Notes: a model not told the origin generated them from the sequence alone. A stretch of 64,000 nt of DNA from Microbacterium sp. No. 7 (GCF_001314225.1 NZ_CP012697.1:3968001-4032000), one strand, 5' to 3'; positions 25,543 to 35,087 are shown, numbered from the stretch's first letter. Numbers and translations: made by a program.

Positions 25543-26426
25543 GCCCGGTCGACGTGCTGCTCGACGTGCTGCTCGGCCCGCTGCAGTACGACTTCATGGT
25601 GCGCGCGCTCGTCACGACGGTGATCGCCGCCGTCGTCTGCGCCCTGCTGTCGTGCTGGCTCGTGCTCATCGGCTGGTCGCTCATGGGCGACGCCGTCTCG
25701 CACGCCGTGCTGCCCGGCGTCGTGCTCGCCTACATCGTGGGCGCCCCGTTCGCGCTCGGCGCCGTGGTGTTCGGCATCGCCGCGGTCGTGCTCATCGGGC
25801 TCATCCGCGACACGACGCGCGTGAAGGAGGATGCCGCGATCGGCATCGTCTTCACGACGCTCTTCGCCCTCGGGCTCGTGCTCATCTCGGTGACGCCGAG
25901 CCAGACCGACCTGAGCCACATCGTGTTCGGCAACGTGCTGGGCGTGCAGGCGGCAGATCTCGTGCAGATCGGCATCCTGGCGGCCGTCGCGTTCGCGATC
26001 CTCGTCGTCAAGCGCCGCGACCTCACCCTCTACGCCTTCGACCCGACGCACGCGTTCGCGATCGGCCTGTCGCCGCGGCTCCTCGGCGCGCTGCTGCTCG
26101 GGCTGCTCGCCCTCACGGCGGTCGTGACGCTGCAGGTGGTCGGCGTGATCCTCGTCGTCGCGATGCTGATCATCCCGGGTGCGACGGCGCAGCTGCTGAC
26201 CGATCGCTTCGGGCGGATGCTGCTGATCGCGCCGCTGCTCTCCGCGGCGTCGGCGACCGTGGGCATCTACGTGAGCTACTGGGCCGACACCGCGTCGGGC
26301 GCGACGGTCGTGCTCGTGCTCGGCATCGTGTTCGCGGTCGTCGCGCTCGTGTCGCCGCACCGGGGCCTGCTCTTCCGTCGCTCTCGAGCCCGCCGTGTGC
26401 GAGAGGCGGCCCGCGGGTTAGCCTGA
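25539..26426 (+). CDS. Mn/Zn ABC importer permease
   Basis: A 295-aa, eight-helix permease of the ABC-3 family. SLMGDAVSHAVLPGVVLAYI and RVKEDAAIGIVFTTLFALGLVL are family signatures. VILVVAMLIIPGATAQLL is the conserved coupling region near the C-terminal third. The last residues are basic (RRSRARRVREAARG). The regulator gene follows 3 nt after its stop. Confidence 0.92.
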   Translation: MSPVDVLLDVLLGPLQYDFMVRALVTTVIAAVVCALLSCWLVLIGWSLMGDAVSHAVLPGVVLAYIVGAPFALGAVVFGIAAVVLIGLIRDTTRVKEDAAIGIVFTTLFALGLVLISVTPSQTDLSHIVFGNVLGVQAADLVQIGILAAVAFAILVVKRRDLTLYAFDPTHAFAIGLSPRLLGALLLGLLALTAVVTLQVVGVILVVAMLIIPGATAQLLTDRFGRMLLIAPLLSAASATVGIYVSYWADTASGATVVLVLGIVFAVVALVSPHRGLLFRRSRARRVREAARGLA

Positions 26427-26429
26427 AGC

Positions 26430-27065
26430 GTGCCCTCCCCCGCGATCGACGACTACCTCAAGACGATCTACCACCACACCGAGTGGCAGACCGCGCCGAT
26501 CACGCCGTCGCAGCTGGCCGGGGAGCTGGGGCTCGCCCCGTCGACGGTGACCGAGATGGTGCAGAAGCTCGCGGCGCAGGGGCTCGTGTCGCACCGCCCC
26601 TATGGTCCCGTCGTGCTCACGGCGGCCGGCGAGCAGCGGGCGGCGGCGATCATCCGCCGGCACCGGCTCATCGAGACGTGGCTCGTGCAGGAGTTCGGCT
26701 ACCAGTGGGACGAGGTGCACGACGAGGCCGAGGTGCTCGAGCACGCCATCAGCGACCGTCTGCTCGCGGGCATCGACGAGCGGCTGGGGCATCCGCCGTT
26801 CGACCCGCACGGCGACGCGATCCCGGATGCCGACGGCGCCGTGCGCCGCGAGCCGTTCGTGCTGCTCGCGGACGCCGCCCCGGGGCACCGCGGCCGCGTG
26901 CTGCGCGTCTCCGACCGCGACCCCGCGCTGCTGCGCGCCCTGGAGGAGAGCGGCATCGACGTCGGGCATCCGCTCACGGTGGTCTCCCCCGCCGAGGTCC
27001 ACGTCCACGACCGCCCCGTCCCCCTCCCCCCCGGCGCCGCCACCGCCATCTGGCTCACCGCCTAG
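26430..27065 (+). CDS. mntR: DtxR-family metal-dependent repressor (MntR-like)
   Basis: A 211-aa regulator. The N-terminal winged helix is AIDDYLKTIYHHTEWQTAP with recognition helix LGLAPSTVTEMVQKL. The dimerisation/metal domain holds IIRRHRLIETWLV, WDEVHDEAEVLEHAISDRL and HPPFDPHGDAIP, with His, Glu and Asp ligands in the usual places. The C-terminal third is an SH3-like FeoA domain. It should repress the operon when Mn (or Fe) is replete through the palindromes at 23835-23879. The start is GTG 26430, with TTAGCCT close upstream. Confidence 0.88.
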   Translation: MPSPAIDDYLKTIYHHTEWQTAPITPSQLAGELGLAPSTVTEMVQKLAAQGLVSHRPYGPVVLTAAGEQRAAAIIRRHRLIETWLVQEFGYQWDEVHDEAEVLEHAISDRLLAGIDERLGHPPFDPHGDAIPDADGAVRREPFVLLADAAPGHRGRVLRVSDRDPALLRALEESGIDVGHPLTVVSPAEVHVHDRPVPLPPGAATAIWLTA

Positions 27066-27098
27066 CCCGCCCCCTCGCCCCGGGTTTCCCCCGGATGC

Positions 27099-27265
27099 CG
27101 AGATGGTGCCCTTCTCGCCGAGATGGTGGGTTTCTCGGCGACATGGTGCCCACCGTCTCGACGCAGAACCCACCATCTCGGCGCACAACGCACCATCTCG
27201 GCGCAGAACGCACCATCTCGGCGTACAACCCACCGTCTCGGCGAGAAACCCACCGTCTCGGGGTG
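27099..27265. repeat. array of nine 10-mers on a 20-nt register, two orientations
   Basis: Three copies of CGAGATGGTG (27099, 27119, 27139; the third reads CGACATGGTG) are followed by six copies of the complement CACC(A/G)TCTCG (27151, 27171, 27191, 27211, 27231, 27251). All lie on exact 20-nt periods, with a 2-nt gap where the orientation flips. Ten-nt linkers are variants of GCGCAGAACG. It lies in the convergent gap between mntR and the VIT gene and can form alternative hairpins. Confidence 0.85.
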
Positions 27266-27288
27266 AAGGCGCGCGGTGGGTCAGGACA

Positions 27289-27990
27289 TCAGAACAGGAC
27301 GAGGCCGGCGATGTAGCTGACGGCCATGGTGCCGATGCCGACGGTGAGGGTGCGCAGCAGGGCGCGGCGCAGGTTGAGGTGTCCCGCGCGGGCGGCGACG
27401 AGCGAGGTCACGGCCAGCGAGACCACGACGGCGACGACGATCACGGGCGTCTCGATCTGCACGGGGACGAACCACGTGATCAGCAGCGGGATCATCGCGC
27501 CGAGCATGAACGCGATCGCCGCCGAGACGCCCTCCCACGCGGGCGCCGCGGCATCCATGATCTCGTCGATGCCGTGCTCGGCCTCCAGCTGCGCGGCGAG
27601 CGCGTCGTGCGCCGTGAGCTCCTCGGCGACCTGCCGCGCGGTCTCGGGCCGCAGGCCGCGGGCCTCCCAGTGCGCCGCGAGCTCGTCGATCTCGCCGACC
27701 AGGTCGGCCTCCAGCTCCGCCCGCTCCTGCTCGACCAGCAGCAGCTGCGCCTCGCGCTCGGCCGCCGCCTCGGCCCACTTCGCCCCGCCGATCGACAGCC
27801 CGCCCGCGAGCGTCGCCGCGGATGCCGCGAGCAGCAGCAGCCGGTCGCCCGCGCCCGCGCCGCCGAAGCCCTGCAGCAGGCCCGCCGTGGCGATGATGCC
27901 GTCGTTCGCGTCGATGCTCCAGCTGCGCAGGCGCCCGGCATCGCCCAGAGCGCCGCGCAGCCGCTGCCACGCCGCCGCCGGGCGGATCAC
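27289..27990 (-). CDS. VIT/CCC1-family membrane protein
   Basis: A 233-aa protein. DANDGIIATAGLLQGFGGAG and AATLAGGLSIGGAKWAEAAA are the first two helices of VIT1/CCC1 metal transporters. A cytoplasmic helical domain rich in Glu (AEREAQLLLVEQERAELEAD) could bind metal. Three C-terminal helices follow (SAAIAFMLGAMIPLLITWFV onward). GTG 27990 overlaps the SDR stop by 4 nt and sets the start. Family members move Fe or Mn out of the cytoplasm; a link with the nearby Mn importer is possible but untested. Confidence 0.8.
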   Translation of the reverse strand: MIRPAAAWQRLRGALGDAGRLRSWSIDANDGIIATAGLLQGFGGAGAGDRLLLLAASAATLAGGLSIGGAKWAEAAAEREAQLLLVEQERAELEADLVGEIDELAAHWEARGLRPETARQVAEELTAHDALAAQLEAEHGIDEIMDAAAPAWEGVSAAIAFMLGAMIPLLITWFVPVQIETPVIVVAVVVSLAVTSLVAARAGHLNLRRALLRTLTVGIGTMAVSYIAGLVLF

Positions 27991-28940
27991 CGCCGCCGGC
28001 CCTTGCGCGCCTTGAGGTACGGCCACTCCGTGCCCGTCGCGCGCTCGCAGTACTCCCACAGCCGGGCGGCCTGCTCGAGATCGAGCGCCGCGCGCGGCAC
28101 CCGCGCCCGTCGCGGCGCGCCCCGCACGACGTACGACGGTCCCCAGTACTCGCCGCCCTCGACGTCGGGGTCGACGAGCGCCCGCACGAGCGGCCACGCG
28201 CCGCGCTCCTTCGACTGCGACACGGGCGTGAGCAGATTGTCGACGAAGCGCTTCGCGCGGCTCGGCGTGTTGACGCCCGCGATGCCGCGCGTGCGCCCGC
28301 CGATCGAGTACCCCGGATGCGCGACGACGCTCGCGACCGGCACGCTCGCCTCGCGCAGCCGCCGGTCGGCCTCGAAGCCGAGCGCCGCGGTCGCGATCTT
28401 CGACTGCACGTAGGCCCGCCACGGCGTGTAGCCCTCGGTCAGCTCGGGGTCGGTCACCTGCATCGGCGTGAGCGTCATCGAGAGCGACCCGAGCCACACC
28501 ATGCGTCCGCGGGCGGCGGCCAGCGACAGCAGCAGCTCGCCCGCGAGCGCGTAGTGTCCGAGCGCGCTCGTCGCGAAGACGAGCTCGTGCCCCTGCGGCG
28601 TCACCTCGCGCTGCCGCGGCGGGTGCACGAGCCCCGCGTTGAGCAGCACGCCGTGCAGGCTGCGCCGTCCGCGCGCGGTCGCGGCCGCGGCGCGCACCGA
28701 CCCGAGATTGCTCGTGTCGAGGATGAGCGGCTCGGTGCTGGCATCCGGGACCTGCCGGGCGATCGCGGCGCGCGCCGCCGACAGGCGATGCGGGTTGCGG
28801 GCGGTCATGATGACGTGGGCGCCCGCCTCGGCGAGCTGCAGGCAGGCGAAGAAGCCCAGACCGGCGTTCGATCCGGTCACCAGGTATCTCCGGCCGCTCA
28901 GGTCGGGGAGCGCCTGTGGATTCCCGTCAGTGTCGCCCAC
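27987..28940 (-). CDS. short-chain dehydrogenase/reductase
   Basis: A 317-aa classical SDR with cofactor loop YLVTGSNAGLGFFA, LLNAGLVHPP (NAG motif), WLGSLSM (catalytic Ser region) and YVQSK (catalytic Tyr and Lys). The long C-terminal extension resembles retinol/protochlorophyllide-type SDRs. GTG 28940 follows a TAGTCT box at 6 nt with no ribosome site, so it is probably leaderless. It is co-transcribed with the VIT-family gene. The substrate is unknown. Confidence 0.85.
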   Translation of the reverse strand: MGDTDGNPQALPDLSGRRYLVTGSNAGLGFFACLQLAEAGAHVIMTARNPHRLSAARAAIARQVPDASTEPLILDTSNLGSVRAAAATARGRRSLHGVLLNAGLVHPPRQREVTPQGHELVFATSALGHYALAGELLLSLAAARGRMVWLGSLSMTLTPMQVTDPELTEGYTPWRAYVQSKIATAALGFEADRRLREASVPVASVVAHPGYSIGGRTRGIAGVNTPSRAKRFVDNLLTPVSQSKERGAWPLVRALVDPDVEGGEYWGPSYVVRGAPRRARVPRAALDLEQAARLWEYCERATGTEWPYLKARKGRRR

Positions 28941-28975
28941 GTATCGAGACTATGCCCGGAGGCTAGGCTGGGGCC
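28941..28975. promoter_or_regulatory. 35-nt divergent leaderless promoter pair
   Basis: For the minus-strand SDR, TAGTCT (28952-28947) is 6 nt from GTG 28940. For the plus-strand HAD gene, TAGGCT (28964-28969) is 6 nt from ATG 28976. The two -10 boxes are 11 nt apart, so the two polymerases cannot bind at once. No ribosome site exists for either gene. Confidence 0.6.
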
Positions 28976-29785
28976 ATGCGGACACGCGCCGACATCGAGT
29001 GCTGGCTCACCGACATGGACGGGGTCCTCGTCCACGACAACCGCCCCGTGCCCGGGGCGGCCGCCCTGCTCGCGCAGTGGAGGGATGCCGGCATCCCCTT
29101 TCTCGTGCTAACGAACAACCCGATCTTCACGCCGCGCGACCTCAGCGCCCGGCTCGCGCGGTCGGGGCTCGACGTGCCCGAGGAGCGCATCTGGACGTCG
29201 GCGCTCGCGACCGCCGAGTTCCTGCGGTCGCAGCAGCCGGGCGGCACCGCCTTCGTGATCGGCGAGGCGGGCCTCACGACCGCGCTGCACGAGGCCGGGT
29301 ACATCATGACCGAGACGCAGCCCGACTACGTCGTCGTGGGCGAGACGCGGCAGTACTCGTTCGAGGCGATCACGCAGGCCATCCGCTTCATCGACGCGGG
29401 CGCGCGGTTCATCATCACGAACCCGGATGCCACGGGGCCCACCCCCGCGGGCGTCGTGCCCGCGACGGGCTCGTTCGCGGCGCTCATCACGCACGCCACG
29501 GGCAAGCAGCCCTACGTGGTCGGCAAGCCGAACCCGATGATGTTCCGCTCGGCGATGAACCGCATCGGCGCGCACTCCGAGAACACCGGCATGATCGGCG
29601 ACCGCATGGACACCGACATCATCGCCGGCATCGAGGCCGGTCTGCACACGGTGCTGGTGCGCACCGGCATCTCGGACGACGCCGAGGTGGCCCGCTATCC
29701 GTTCCGTCCCGACGAGATCCTCGACTCGGTCGCCGACCTGCTGAGCGACGAGCCGGAGATGTCGGAGTTTCCCGAGCTGCTGTGA
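28976..29785 (+). CDS. HAD-IIA family hydrolase (NagD-like phosphatase)
   Basis: A 269-aa phosphatase. Motif I is LTDMDGVLVHDN (Asp nucleophile and acid), motif II VLTNNP, motif III lysine in VVGKPNPMMF, and motif IV MIGDRMDTDIIAG. The C2a cap lies between motifs II and III. NagD-type enzymes hydrolyse nucleotide or sugar phosphates; the substrate is not evident. Two tiny membrane-protein genes follow closely. Confidence 0.9.
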   Translation: MRTRADIECWLTDMDGVLVHDNRPVPGAAALLAQWRDAGIPFLVLTNNPIFTPRDLSARLARSGLDVPEERIWTSALATAEFLRSQQPGGTAFVIGEAGLTTALHEAGYIMTETQPDYVVVGETRQYSFEAITQAIRFIDAGARFIITNPDATGPTPAGVVPATGSFAALITHATGKQPYVVGKPNPMMFRSAMNRIGAHSENTGMIGDRMDTDIIAGIEAGLHTVLVRTGISDDAEVARYPFRPDEILDSVADLLSDEPEMSEFPELL

Positions 29786-29795
29786 GGGGGTGCGT

Positions 29796-29912
29796 ATGAA
29801 CGAGTTCGAACAGAACCTGCTGTTCGCCGCGGTCACGCTCATGCTCGTCACGACGCTCGTCGTGTTCGTCGTGCAGTACGTGCGGGGCCGAGGCCGCGGG
29901 GACGACGACTGA
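29796..29912 (+). CDS. tiny membrane protein, 38 aa
   Basis: ATG 29796 follows GAGGGGG 11 nt after the phosphatase stop. The product is MNEFEQNLLF, then one hydrophobic helix (AAVTLMLVTTLVVFVVQYV), then RGRGRGDDD. A short acidic N-terminus, a single helix and an Arg/Asp-rich tail suggest a small membrane subunit. Its TGA overlaps the next start as TGATG, which supports both being translated. The family is unknown. Confidence 0.5.
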   Translation: MNEFEQNLLFAAVTLMLVTTLVVFVVQYVRGRGRGDDD

Positions 29913-30091
29913 TGTCGCTCGTGCTCGTGCTCTCGGCGCTCGCGATCCTGCTGCTCGTGCTCGTGCTGTTCGTGCGCGGCCGCCGCGACGCGCCGCAGGG
30001 CACGCCCCTGCCGAACGGCCGCTCGCTCGTCATCCTGACGTTCGTGGGGCTGCTGCTCGCGCTGGCCTCCCAGCTCCCCATGTTCGCGTAG
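29912..30091 (+). CDS. tiny membrane protein, 59 aa, two helices
   Basis: Coupled by TGATG to the preceding gene. Helix 1 is MSLVLVLSALAILLLVLVLF, then the loop VRGRRDAPQGTPLPNGRS, then helix 2 LVILTFVGLLLALASQLPMF. The loop is basic, so it should face the cytoplasm. The pair may assemble together in the membrane. No known family is recognised. Confidence 0.5.
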   Translation: MSLVLVLSALAILLLVLVLFVRGRRDAPQGTPLPNGRSLVILTFVGLLLALASQLPMFA

Positions 30092-30168
30092 CGGTCGCCG
30101 GCGGATGCCGGATCCGCGCGCGACGGATGCCGGTGCGCCCAGGGCGCGACGGGTCAGGGCGTGACGGG

Positions 30169-31143
30169 TCAGGGCGCGACGAGGCGTCCGGCGCCGATGA
30201 GCGGGCCGTCGTCGCCGAGGGCGGTGGGCACGACGCGCACCCGACGCACGAAGTCGAGGGCGGCGTGCGCGCGCAGCGATGCGCCCACGCGGTCGACGTA
30301 GTCGGGCGTGACGCGCGAGAACCCGCCGCCGATCGCGACGACCTCGACGTCCAGCAGCACGCAGGCGTCGGCGAGGGCGGCGCCGACCGCGACGGCGGAG
30401 CGCTCGATCGCGGCGCGCGCGACGGCGTCGCCGACCGCGGCGGCCCGGCCCAGCGCCACGCCGTCGGCGCCGCTCCATCCCTGCGCCCGCGCCCACGCGA
30501 CGCTCGCGGGGCCGGAGGCGACCTCCTCGAGCGTCGGCGCCGGGTCGGCCGCGTGCGCCTCGCCGGGCGGCATCCCGCCGGCGCGCAGCTGCCCGATGTG
30601 TCCCGCGTTGCCCGAGGCGCCCTCGACGAGCCGCCCGTCGACGACGTATCCGCCGCCGATGCCGGTCGAGACGACGATCGACAGCGAGGCCCGCGCGGTG
30701 CGCGCGGCGCCGAGCCACGACTCGGCGAGCGCGAGGCATCCGGCGTCGTGCCCGACCGCCACGGCCGGGGCGGCGCCCGCGGCCCCCCGGCCGGCCACGG
30801 TCTCGCCGACGGCACGATGCAGACCGGTCACGGCCTCGCCGACCGCACGATGCAGGTCGAGCCCGTGCAGCCCGGGCATGTTGACCGGCCGGATCGTGCC
30901 CGCTGCGCCGTCGAACGGCCCGGGGCTGCCGACGCCGACGCCCCGCACGTGCGTTCCGGCGGGGAGGGCGCGGAGCGTGCCGCCGATCGCATCGGTCAGC
31001 GCCGCGCGCAGCCCGTCGGGCGTGATGCCGGGACCCGTCGGCCGGCGCTCGCGCGAGCCGGGCAGCACCGCGCCCTCGTGCGTGACCAGCGCCGTCTCCA
31101 GCTTGGTCCCGCCCAGATCCACCGCGATCGCGACGCTCGTCAT
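30169..31143 (-). CDS. ROK family sugar kinase
   Basis: A 324-aa kinase. ATP-binding DLGGTKLETALV is at the N-terminus, VGHDAGCLALAES carries the catalytic Asp, and STGIGGGYVVDGRLVEGASGNAGHIG is the ROK substrate loop. The usual zinc motif CxCGxxGC is absent; the region reads GGMPPGEAHAADP, so it is a zinc-free ROK variant. Residues about 80-101 hold an 11-aa tandem duplication (LHRAVGEAVTG, LHRAVGETVAG). The likely substrate is glucose or another hexose. Start is ATG 31143. Confidence 0.85.
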   Translation of the reverse strand: MTSVAIAVDLGGTKLETALVTHEGAVLPGSRERRPTGPGITPDGLRAALTDAIGGTLRALPAGTHVRGVGVGSPGPFDGAAGTIRPVNMPGLHGLDLHRAVGEAVTGLHRAVGETVAGRGAAGAAPAVAVGHDAGCLALAESWLGAARTARASLSIVVSTGIGGGYVVDGRLVEGASGNAGHIGQLRAGGMPPGEAHAADPAPTLEEVASGPASVAWARAQGWSGADGVALGRAAAVGDAVARAAIERSAVAVGAALADACVLLDVEVVAIGGGFSRVTPDYVDRVGASLRAHAALDFVRRVRVVPTALGDDGPLIGAGRLVAP

Positions 31144-31183
31144 GCCCCCATCATCCCGCGGCACGGGCTCCCGCGGGCACGGG

Positions 31184-31762
31184 CTACTGCGGGGCGAGCC
31201 CGAGGTCGTCGAGGTCGATCGCGGCGAGCCACTGCAGGCCCGCGGCCTCGACGGCGGCCTGGGCGCCCGTGCGCCGGTCGACGATCACGGCGACCGCGAC
31301 GGGCTCGGCGCCCTCGCGGCGGAGCGCCTCGACGGCCTTGAGCGCCGACTGTCCGGTCGTCGAGGTGTCCTCCACGACGACGACGCGCTTGCCGGCGACG
31401 TCGGCGCCCTCGATCTGGCGGCCGCGGCCGTGGTCCTTCGGCTCCTTGCGCACGACGAACGCGTCGAGCGGCCGGCCCGCGTGCACCGACTCGTGCATCA
31501 CCGCGTTCGCGATGGGGTCGGCGCCGAGGGTGAGACCGCCGACCGCGACGACGCCGTCGACGTCGCGGACGAGGTCGAGCATGATGCGCCCGATCGCGGG
31601 GGCGGCGCGGTGGTCGAGCGTGAGCTTGCGCATGTCGACGTAGTACGTCGCCTTCTTTCCGCTGGAGAGCGTGAAGTCGCCGTGGAACACCGCCTCCTCC
31701 TTGATGAGGGCGATGAGCGCCTGGCGGTCGGCTTCGAGGGCGGGCGTGGAGGCTGCGGTCAC
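31184..31762 (-). CDS. pyrE: orotate phosphoribosyltransferase
   Basis: A 192-aa type I phosphoribosyltransferase making orotidine 5'-phosphate in pyrimidine synthesis. [18 protein letters not shown] is the N-terminal substrate region, [15 protein letters not shown] the flexible catalytic loop, and [13 protein letters not shown] the PRPP-binding motif. GTG 31762 has TACACT 7 nt upstream; CGGAGG overlaps this spacer, so it could be leaderless or led. Other pyr genes are not in this window. Confidence 0.93.
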   Translation of the reverse strand: MTAASTPALEADRQALIALIKEEAVFHGDFTLSSGKKATYYVDMRKLTLDHRAAPAIGRIMLDLVRDVDGVVAVGGLTLGADPIANAVMHESVHAGRPLDAFVVRKEPKDHGRGRQIEGADVAGKRVVVVEDTSTTGQSALKAVEALRREGAEPVAVAVIVDRRTGAQAAVEAAGLQWLAAIDLDDLGLAPQ

Positions 31763-31979
31763 GCCTCCGAGTGTACGGCGCTCGCGCGCGTATCTTTCGC
31801 CGCCGGATGCTGCAGACCGCCGCCACGCGCGAAAGAATCAAGGATTTTCACGTTCGCATACAAGATTCCCCGGCTTTCCTTTTCGATGTCGTCAGATTGC
31901 CGATAATCAACCGCCGTCGGCCCTAGAGTCGAAGCTTGTCTGCGCGGAAGCAGGCACGCAGGACATCCAAGGAGCATCT
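31763..31979. promoter_or_regulatory. divergent pyrE/pntA intergenic region with AT-rich promoter stretch
   Basis: This 217-nt gap is AT-rich for the genome at 31835-31910 (TTTTCACGTTCGCATACAAG and onwards). Possible pntA -10 boxes are GATAAT at 31902-31907 and TAGAGT at 31924-31929; no -35 at a good distance is convincing. CAAGGAGCATCT just before ATG 31980 gives pntA a clear ribosome site. I see no gene here. Confidence 0.35.
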
Positions 31980-33527
31980 ATGGCCCGCATCGGTATCGTC
32001 ACCGAGCAACCGAACGAGCAGCGCGTCGCGGCGTCCCCCCTGACCGTGTCGAAGATCATCGCGCTCGGCTACGACGTGATCGTCGAGTCGGGCGCGGGCG
32101 CGGGCTCGTCGTTCCCCGACAGCGCCTATGCCGACGCCGGGGCGACCGTCGTCGACCGCGCCACGGCGTGGGGCGCCGACGTCGTGCTGAAGATCAACGC
32201 GCCCGTCGACGAGGAGATCGCGCTGCTGTCGCCCGGCACCACGCTGGTCGGCCTGCTGAGCCCGGCGCTGCGCCCCGAGCTGCTGCAGGCGCTGTCGGCG
32301 CGCGGTGTCACGGCCCTCGCGATGGACGCGGTCCCCCGCATCTCGCGCGCGCAGTCGATGGACGTGCTCAGCTCGATGGCCAACATCGCCGGCTACCGCG
32401 CCGTCGTCGAGGCCGCGCACGAGTTCGGCCGGTTCTTCACCGGCCAGGTCACGGCCGCGGGCAAGGTGCCGCCGGCGAAGGTGCTCGTCGCGGGCGCCGG
32501 CGTCGCGGGCCTCGCCGCGATCGGCGCGGCGTCGAGCCTCGGCGCGATCGTGCGCGCGACCGACCCGCGCCCCGAGGTCGCCGACCAGGTGAAGTCGATC
32601 GGCGGCGAGTACCTCGAGGTCGTCGTGCCCGACGAGCAGAAGGAGGTCTCCTCCGACGGCTACGCGAAGGCGACGAGCGAGGCGTACGACCGCCGCGCCG
32701 CCGAGATCTACTCGGAGCAGGCCGCCGACGTCGACATCGTCATCACCACCGCGCAGATCCCCGGCCGCGCCGCGCCGCGCCTGCTCACGGCCGCCGACGT
32801 CGCGAGCATGAAGCCCGGCAGCGTCGTCGTCGACATGGCCGCCGGCACCGGCGGCAACGTCGAGGGCTCCGTCGCGGGCGAGCGCGTCGTCACCGAGAAC
32901 GGCGTCATCATCCTCGGCTACACCGACCTGGCCGGGCGCCTGCCCGCCCAGGCCTCGCAGCTGTACGGCACCAACCTGCTGAACCTGCTGAAGCTCGTCA
33001 CGCCGGGCAAGGACGGCGCGATCGCGCTCGACTTCGACGACGTCGTGCAGCGCGCGGTCACGGTCGTGCGCGAGGGCGAGGTCACCTGGCCGCCGCCGCC
33101 CGTGCAGGTGTCGGCCGCACCCGCCGCGAAGCCCGCGGCCGCGGTGCCCGCCAAGGCCGAGAAGAAGAAGATGTCGAAGGGGGCCCGCACGGGCCTGCTG
33201 ATCGCCGGCTTCGCGGCGCTCTTCCTCGTCAGCGCCTTCGCCCCCGCCCCCCTCCCGCAGCACTTCTTCGTGCTGATGCTGTCGGTGGTCATCGGCTTCT
33301 ACGTCATCGGCAACGTCGCGCACGCGCTGCACACGCCGCTGATGAGCGTGACCAACGCCATCTCGGGCATCATCGTCGTCGGCGCGATCAGCCAGCTGGC
33401 GCTCGACAGCCTCACCGTGCAGATCCTCGCCGGGGTCGCGGTGCTGGTCGCGAGCATCAACATCTTCGGAGGGTTCGCGGTGACCCGCCGAATGCTCGCC
33501 ATGTTCTCGAAGGGAGAGAACCGATGA
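31980..33527 (+). CDS. pntA: NAD(P) transhydrogenase subunit alpha
   Basis: A 515-aa protein, full length for PntA. Residues about 1-380 form the NAD(H)-binding domain I ([57 protein letters not shown]). An Ala/Pro/Lys linker leads to four C-terminal membrane helices ([20 protein letters not shown] onward). With PntB it couples hydride transfer between NADH and NADP to proton influx, supplying NADPH. It overlaps pntB by 4 nt. Confidence 0.95.
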   Translation: MARIGIVTEQPNEQRVAASPLTVSKIIALGYDVIVESGAGAGSSFPDSAYADAGATVVDRATAWGADVVLKINAPVDEEIALLSPGTTLVGLLSPALRPELLQALSARGVTALAMDAVPRISRAQSMDVLSSMANIAGYRAVVEAAHEFGRFFTGQVTAAGKVPPAKVLVAGAGVAGLAAIGAASSLGAIVRATDPRPEVADQVKSIGGEYLEVVVPDEQKEVSSDGYAKATSEAYDRRAAEIYSEQAADVDIVITTAQIPGRAAPRLLTAADVASMKPGSVVVDMAAGTGGNVEGSVAGERVVTENGVIILGYTDLAGRLPAQASQLYGTNLLNLLKLVTPGKDGAIALDFDDVVQRAVTVVREGEVTWPPPPVQVSAAPAAKPAAAVPAKAEKKKMSKGARTGLLIAGFAALFLVSAFAPAPLPQHFFVLMLSVVIGFYVIGNVAHALHTPLMSVTNAISGIIVVGAISQLALDSLTVQILAGVAVLVASINIFGGFAVTRRMLAMFSKGENR

Positions 33528-34960
33528 CCGCCGCCGAGATCGCGTCGAGCGTCGCGACAGCCGCCTACATCGTCGCGGCCCTGCTGTTCATCCTGAGTCT
33601 CGCGGGCCTCAGCAAGCACGAGACCTCCCGCGGGGGCATCGTGTACGGCATCATCGGCATGGCGCTCGCCCTCGGCGCCACCGTGTGGCTCACGCTCGTC
33701 GGCGCCTGGGGCGGCTCACAGGCCACCACGGGTCTCGTGATCCTGGTCGTCGCCCTCGTGATCGGCGCCGCGATCGGCCTCTGGCGCGCGCGCGTGGTGG
33801 AGATGACCGGGATGCCCGAGCTCATCGCCCTGCTGCACTCCTTCGTCGGCCTCGCCGCGGTGATCGTCGGCTGGAACGGCTACCTCGGCCACCCGCACAT
33901 CTCCGAGGAGCTCGCCGGCATCCACAACGCCGAGGTGTTCATCGGCATCTTCATCGGCGGCGTGACGTTCACCGGCTCGATCGTCGCCTACCTCAAGCTG
34001 TCGGCGAAGATCTCGTCGAAGCCGCTCATGCTGCCGGGCAAGAACTTCCTCAACATCCTGGCGCTCGTGCTGTTCCTCGCCCTCACGGTGTGGTTCGTGA
34101 TCGACCAGCGGCTGTGGCTGCTCATCGCCGTGACGATCCTCTCGTTCCTGCTGGGCTGGCACCTCGTGGCATCCATCGGCGGCGGCGACATGCCCGTCGT
34201 CGTGTCGATGCTCAACAGCTACTCGGGCTGGGCGGCCGCCGCGGCGGGCTTCCTGCTCAACAACGACCTGCTCATCGTCACGGGCGCGCTCGTGGGATCG
34301 TCGGGTGCCTACCTGTCGTACATCATGTGCAAGGCGATGAACCGGTCGTTCATCTCGGTCATCGCGGGCGGCTTCGGCATCGAGGCGCCGGCCAAGGGCG
34401 GCGAGGAGGTCACGGGCGAGCACCGCGAGATCGACGCCGAGTCGGCCGCCGACCTGCTCGCGGGCGCGTCGAGCGTCGTCATCACGCCCGGCTACGGCAT
34501 GGCCGTCGCGCAGGCCCAGCACGGTGTCGCCGACCTCGTGCACAAGCTGCGCGACCGCGGCATCGACGTGCGATTCGGCATCCACCCCGTCGCGGGACGC
34601 CTGCCGGGCCACATGAACGTGCTGCTGGCCGAGGCGAAGGTGCCCTACGACATCGTGCTGGAGATGGACGAGATCAACGACGAGCTGGCCGAGACCGACG
34701 TCGTGCTCGTCATCGGCGCGAACGACACCGTCAACCCGGCCGCCGCCGAGGACCCGGGCTCGCCCATCGCCGGCATGCCCGTGCTGCGCGTGTGGGAGGC
34801 CCGCAACGTCATCGTCTTCAAGCGGTCGATGGCCTCGGGCTACGCGGGCGTGCAGAACCCGCTGTTCTTCCGCGAGAACGCGCAGATGCTGTTCGGCGAC
34901 GCGAAGGACCGCGTCGACGACATCCTGCACCACCTCGCGGCGGTGCCCGCGGCGCACTGA
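33524..34960 (+). CDS. pntB: NAD(P) transhydrogenase subunit beta
   Basis: A 478-aa protein. Eight to nine membrane helices form the proton path ([21 protein letters not shown] and others). The C-terminal domain III binds NADP(H): [19 protein letters not shown] and [18 protein letters not shown] are its hallmark loops, and [14 protein letters not shown] follows. It is coupled to pntA through ATGA and is followed by a strong terminator. Confidence 0.95.
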   Translation: MTAAEIASSVATAAYIVAALLFILSLAGLSKHETSRGGIVYGIIGMALALGATVWLTLVGAWGGSQATTGLVILVVALVIGAAIGLWRARVVEMTGMPELIALLHSFVGLAAVIVGWNGYLGHPHISEELAGIHNAEVFIGIFIGGVTFTGSIVAYLKLSAKISSKPLMLPGKNFLNILALVLFLALTVWFVIDQRLWLLIAVTILSFLLGWHLVASIGGGDMPVVVSMLNSYSGWAAAAAGFLLNNDLLIVTGALVGSSGAYLSYIMCKAMNRSFISVIAGGFGIEAPAKGGEEVTGEHREIDAESAADLLAGASSVVITPGYGMAVAQAQHGVADLVHKLRDRGIDVRFGIHPVAGRLPGHMNVLLAEAKVPYDIVLEMDEINDELAETDVVLVIGANDTVNPAAAEDPGSPIAGMPVLRVWEARNVIVFKRSMASGYAGVQNPLFFRENAQMLFGDAKDRVDDILHHLAAVPAAH

Positions 34961-34978
34961 CCCCGGCATCCCCCGCAC

Positions 34979-35016
34979 GCGAGCCGCCGAGAACGATCGA
35001 GTTCTCGGCGGCTCGC
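34979..35016 (+). terminator. terminator after pntAB
   Basis: A perfect 16-bp stem (GCGAGCCGCCGAGAAC at 34979-34994, complement at 35001-35016) with a 6-nt loop GATCGA, followed by GCCGTTT. It begins 19 nt after the pntB stop and faces the end of mazF. Confidence 0.8.
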
Positions 35017-35087
35017 GCCGTTTCAGCCCGGCGCGGCCGGAGCACCCGGATCCTGGCATCCCGGCATCCGAGGCCGGGCCGGGGCGG

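Noticed and set aside
27099..27265. The 20-nt repeat array as a possible CRISPR.
   Set aside because: Repeats of 10 nt with 10-nt near-identical linkers, an orientation switch and no cas genes do not fit any CRISPR type.
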